The notes under the pieces were generated by a model, which ran no database searches, was not told the DNA's origin, and worked only from the letters and a program-made list of their open reading frames with translations. DNA of 64,000 nt. Source: an uncultured Paracoccaceae bacterium (GTDB lineage Bacteria; Pseudomonadota; Alphaproteobacteria; Rhodobacterales; Rhodobacteraceae). Shown piece by piece: positions 62,419-64,000 of the stretch (positions are counted from its first letter, which is position 1; every line of letters starts with the position of its first letter). Made by a program: the position numbers and the translations under genes. The stretch spans positions 444,224-508,223 of the forward strand of contig CANMWG010000002.1 in NCBI GenBank assembly GCA_947501555.1, given 5' to 3'.

Positions 62419-62860
62419 TCAGCGTCCAATTTGAGAACCCGTTGTTCCGACGAACGTCAGCTTTGGGGTTACGGGACAATTTTTTGTCGGTTGTGGCGAA
62501 TACCTCATTTGCACAAGTGTTTTTTTTGGTTCTGTCGCGATCCGCGTAACCGAAAATTCGCTGAGTTTATCTTCATCTCAATGACTGAGCAGTCAAACAG
62601 CGAAAGAATGGTTTGAAATTGACCGCCTAGAACAGTCACCAATGACCGCTCTGATGAAATTGGCTGCAGCGCAGCGATGTTCGCGCTGCAAGTGCAAGAG
62701 CATGCTGCGTTAGCAATAGCTGCAAGTGCAAAAGGCTGCTTCGTCCCGCACAGCGGACCTCGGATCAGATCGCGATGACGGTCTGGTTTCGTTCAGAGTT
62801 GCTTGATGTCTGGGCGTAACCCGGCACCTTTGTAATTTACCCTATCGCGCCCAATAAAGA
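62419..62860. other. Intergenic, gene-poor
   Basis: About 440 bases with stops in every frame. It contains repeated GCTGCAAGTGCAA words near 62690-62735 and the motif GTCCCGCACAGCGGACC (about 62745-62761), the reverse of the GGTCCGCTGTGCGGAC hairpin at 19936-19951. No gene supported. Confidence 0.45.
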
Positions 62861-62888
62861 ATGGCGCGGCAGTCACCTGCCGCGCCAT
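62861..62888 (-). terminator. Terminator of the DUF2125 gene
   Basis: Perfect 12-bp stem (ATGGCGCGGCAG with CTGCCGCGCCAT, loop TCAC), 21 bases after the minus-strand stop at 62910. On the minus strand it is followed by TCTTTATTGG, so the T-run is imperfect. Confidence 0.7.
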
Positions 62889-62909
62889 CCATTGAAGCGT
62901 TAGAGCTCT

Positions 62910-64000
62910 TTAGCGAAGGCGTTGACCGTTCGCCAAGACCTCACCGTCAGCGGTGACTTCAAGCTTGGTTTCGATCTGGTCGTCGCCTGTAGACCGGGCG
63001 AACACGCCCATCATCATCCGGGGCGCCATCGCTTGCTCTTCTGGCAGAAGACCCATTGAGACCAGATTGTCCAACAATGCGTTCAAACCGCTGATCTCAA
63101 CAATCACATCGCCTTCTGGCTTTGGAAGCGGGGCAAAGGACTGCATATCGGTGTTATCAAAGGTGAATTCACCTTCGCCCGTCACAACCGCACCGGCGGC
63201 TGAGATACGCAAACGATCAAGGGCGACCGACACCAGTTCGATTGGCATCTCGGATCTAAACAGCGCATCTTCATTCGCTGGATCCATCAGATCGATCAAA
63301 GGCTTGGCCAGACCGCTGAGCGCGACTTGGATCGTGGCTGCATCGCGCGGCAACACGCTGCCAGGATCAAACAGGTTCCAGATCATGTCGTTGATTGTCA
63401 CGTCGACAAGATCAATGTTGAAACCGAAATCCGAAGGCTCATCCGATTTCGCCAATGGCATTTCAAGACCAATACCGTATTGCGCCAACCCAACCTCGAT
63501 AGGAAAGGGAAATGCGCTGGAGGTGACATTGACAGCAACATCGTCCGAGCTGGCCGCGTAAGCCAGCTTGTCTTTGCTGACCTCAGAGTCAAGCGTTGTA
63601 GCACCTGCGCTGAACGAGCCAGACATTTGATCACGATCGACATTGATGTCAAAAACATAAGCTGAATTTTCGATGGTGTATCTGCTCTGCGTCGCAAAAC
63701 CATCGGTGAACATCACATCCGGGTTCTCAAAAACAACATCCGGCGGCATGGTGACCGCGCCCCCGAAGGCCATGTTTTCTGTCTTGCCGCCAATAGTCAC
63801 ATATTCGTCGGTTTGGCCGGGTACTTCGAAGTCGACCAGCAGGTCGAATGAACCCACAGTACCGTCATAGGTGACTTCGATCAGGTCGCCTGTTTGGACA
63901 TTGTAGGTGCTGGCAAGATCTGAAAACTCCAAATAAACATCGCCAGTGAAGGTATCATCGCCGTCAACAACATCCTGCAGCGCAAGTTTTGTACTGTCGG
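62910..64000 (-). CDS. DUF2125 family exported protein, partial (5' end beyond window)
   Basis: The frame stays open through the right edge; at least 363 residues are visible and the start is missing (a TTG at 63932 is not the start, since coding continues upstream with LQDVVDGDDTFTGDV). Matches the DUF2125 family, a large beta-rich periplasmic protein of alphaproteobacteria: repeated SYDGTVGSFDLLVDF-like beta repeats, DLVDVTINDMIWNLFDPGSV and the final LEVTADGEVLANGQRLR. Function unknown; probably periplasmic. Confidence 0.85.
   Translation of the reverse strand, partial: DSTKLALQDVVDGDDTFTGDVYLEFSDLASTYNVQTGDLIEVTYDGTVGSFDLLVDFEVPGQTDEYVTIGGKTENMAFGGAVTMPPDVVFENPDVMFTDGFATQSRYTIENSAYVFDINVDRDQMSGSFSAGATTLDSEVSKDKLAYAASSDDVAVNVTSSAFPFPIEVGLAQYGIGLEMPLAKSDEPSDFGFNIDLVDVTINDMIWNLFDPGSVLPRDAATIQVALSGLAKPLIDLMDPANEDALFRSEMPIELVSVALDRLRISAAGAVVTGEGEFTFDNTDMQSFAPLPKPEGDVIVEISGLNALLDNLVSMGLLPEEQAMAPRMMMGVFARSTGDDQIETKLEVTADGEVLANGQRLR

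Overview
The window looks like chromosomal DNA of a marine Rhodobacteraceae (Roseobacter-group) alphaproteobacterium. The evidence is the Roseobacter/Rhodobacter-type RpoE-ChrR locus with its companion operon, DUF2793, DUF1674, DUF4170, DUF3035, DUF2125 and DUF4453 proteins, KdtA-LpxK lipid A genes, and ATP synthase subunit delta at the left edge. Most genes have the G+C-rich codon use of that group. A few accessory genes (17.5-18.2 kb, 20 kb, 24.6-25.3 kb) are visibly more A+T-rich. No rRNA, tRNA, CRISPR array or intact transposon was seen.

Left part (0-16 kb) is cell-surface and secretion biology. After atpH, a LysR regulator and a DUF2793 spike-like protein come gmd-fcl-manC (GDP-mannose and GDP-fucose synthesis), two tandem RTX metalloproteases of the serralysin type, galE, a phosphomannomutase, a large RTX/propeller protein and a Wza-like polysaccharide export lipoprotein. 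Together they supply activated fucose, mannose and galactose, an export pore, and Ca-binding proteins expected to leave by type I secretion. The secretion ABC transporter itself is not in the window.

16-18.4 kb is a decayed accessory patch. It holds a DUF1629/Imm11-like gene and an orphan lipoprotein, each preceded by a copy of the same C-terminal peptide, plus a 50-codon N-terminal remnant, a broken ORF and a 21-bp inverted repeat. I read it as a degenerate toxin-immunity array, as inference. 18.4-34 kb is mostly housekeeping: SDHAF4-like, rsmB, heparinase-like, purH, lspA, two M16 peptidases, mutL and rmuC. It is interrupted by a TylF-type methyltransferase island flanked by a duplicated, frameshifted lspA 3' end.

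34-41 kb is the singlet-oxygen-response locus. rpoE-chrR diverges from a five-gene, translationally coupled operon (FAD oxidoreductase, DUF1365, GPH transporter, DUF3833, SDR), and both directions carry TGATCC-N18-TAARA-type RpoE promoters. An isolated Ser/Asp-rich protein resembling extracellular contractile injection system cargo follows, then alkB, mutY, dciA, a DsbA-like thioredoxin, lpxK, kdtA, DUF4170, an inositol-phosphatase family gene and pmbA.

50.8-61.5 kb is a sulfide-detoxification and respiration module. A minus-strand operon encodes DUF2892, two half-size YeeE/YedE transporters, a His/Met-rich exported protein, an ETHE1-type persulfide dioxygenase, a DUF442-sulfide:quinone oxidoreductase fusion and a SulP transporter. 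An Rrf2 and a Crp/Fnr regulator sit between it and a plus-strand 1-Cys peroxiredoxin-cydABX operon. A shared 13-bp palindrome (GTGANNTTGTCAC) lies upstream of both operons. The right end has a methyltransferase, a CitE-like 3' remnant and a partial DUF2125 gene.
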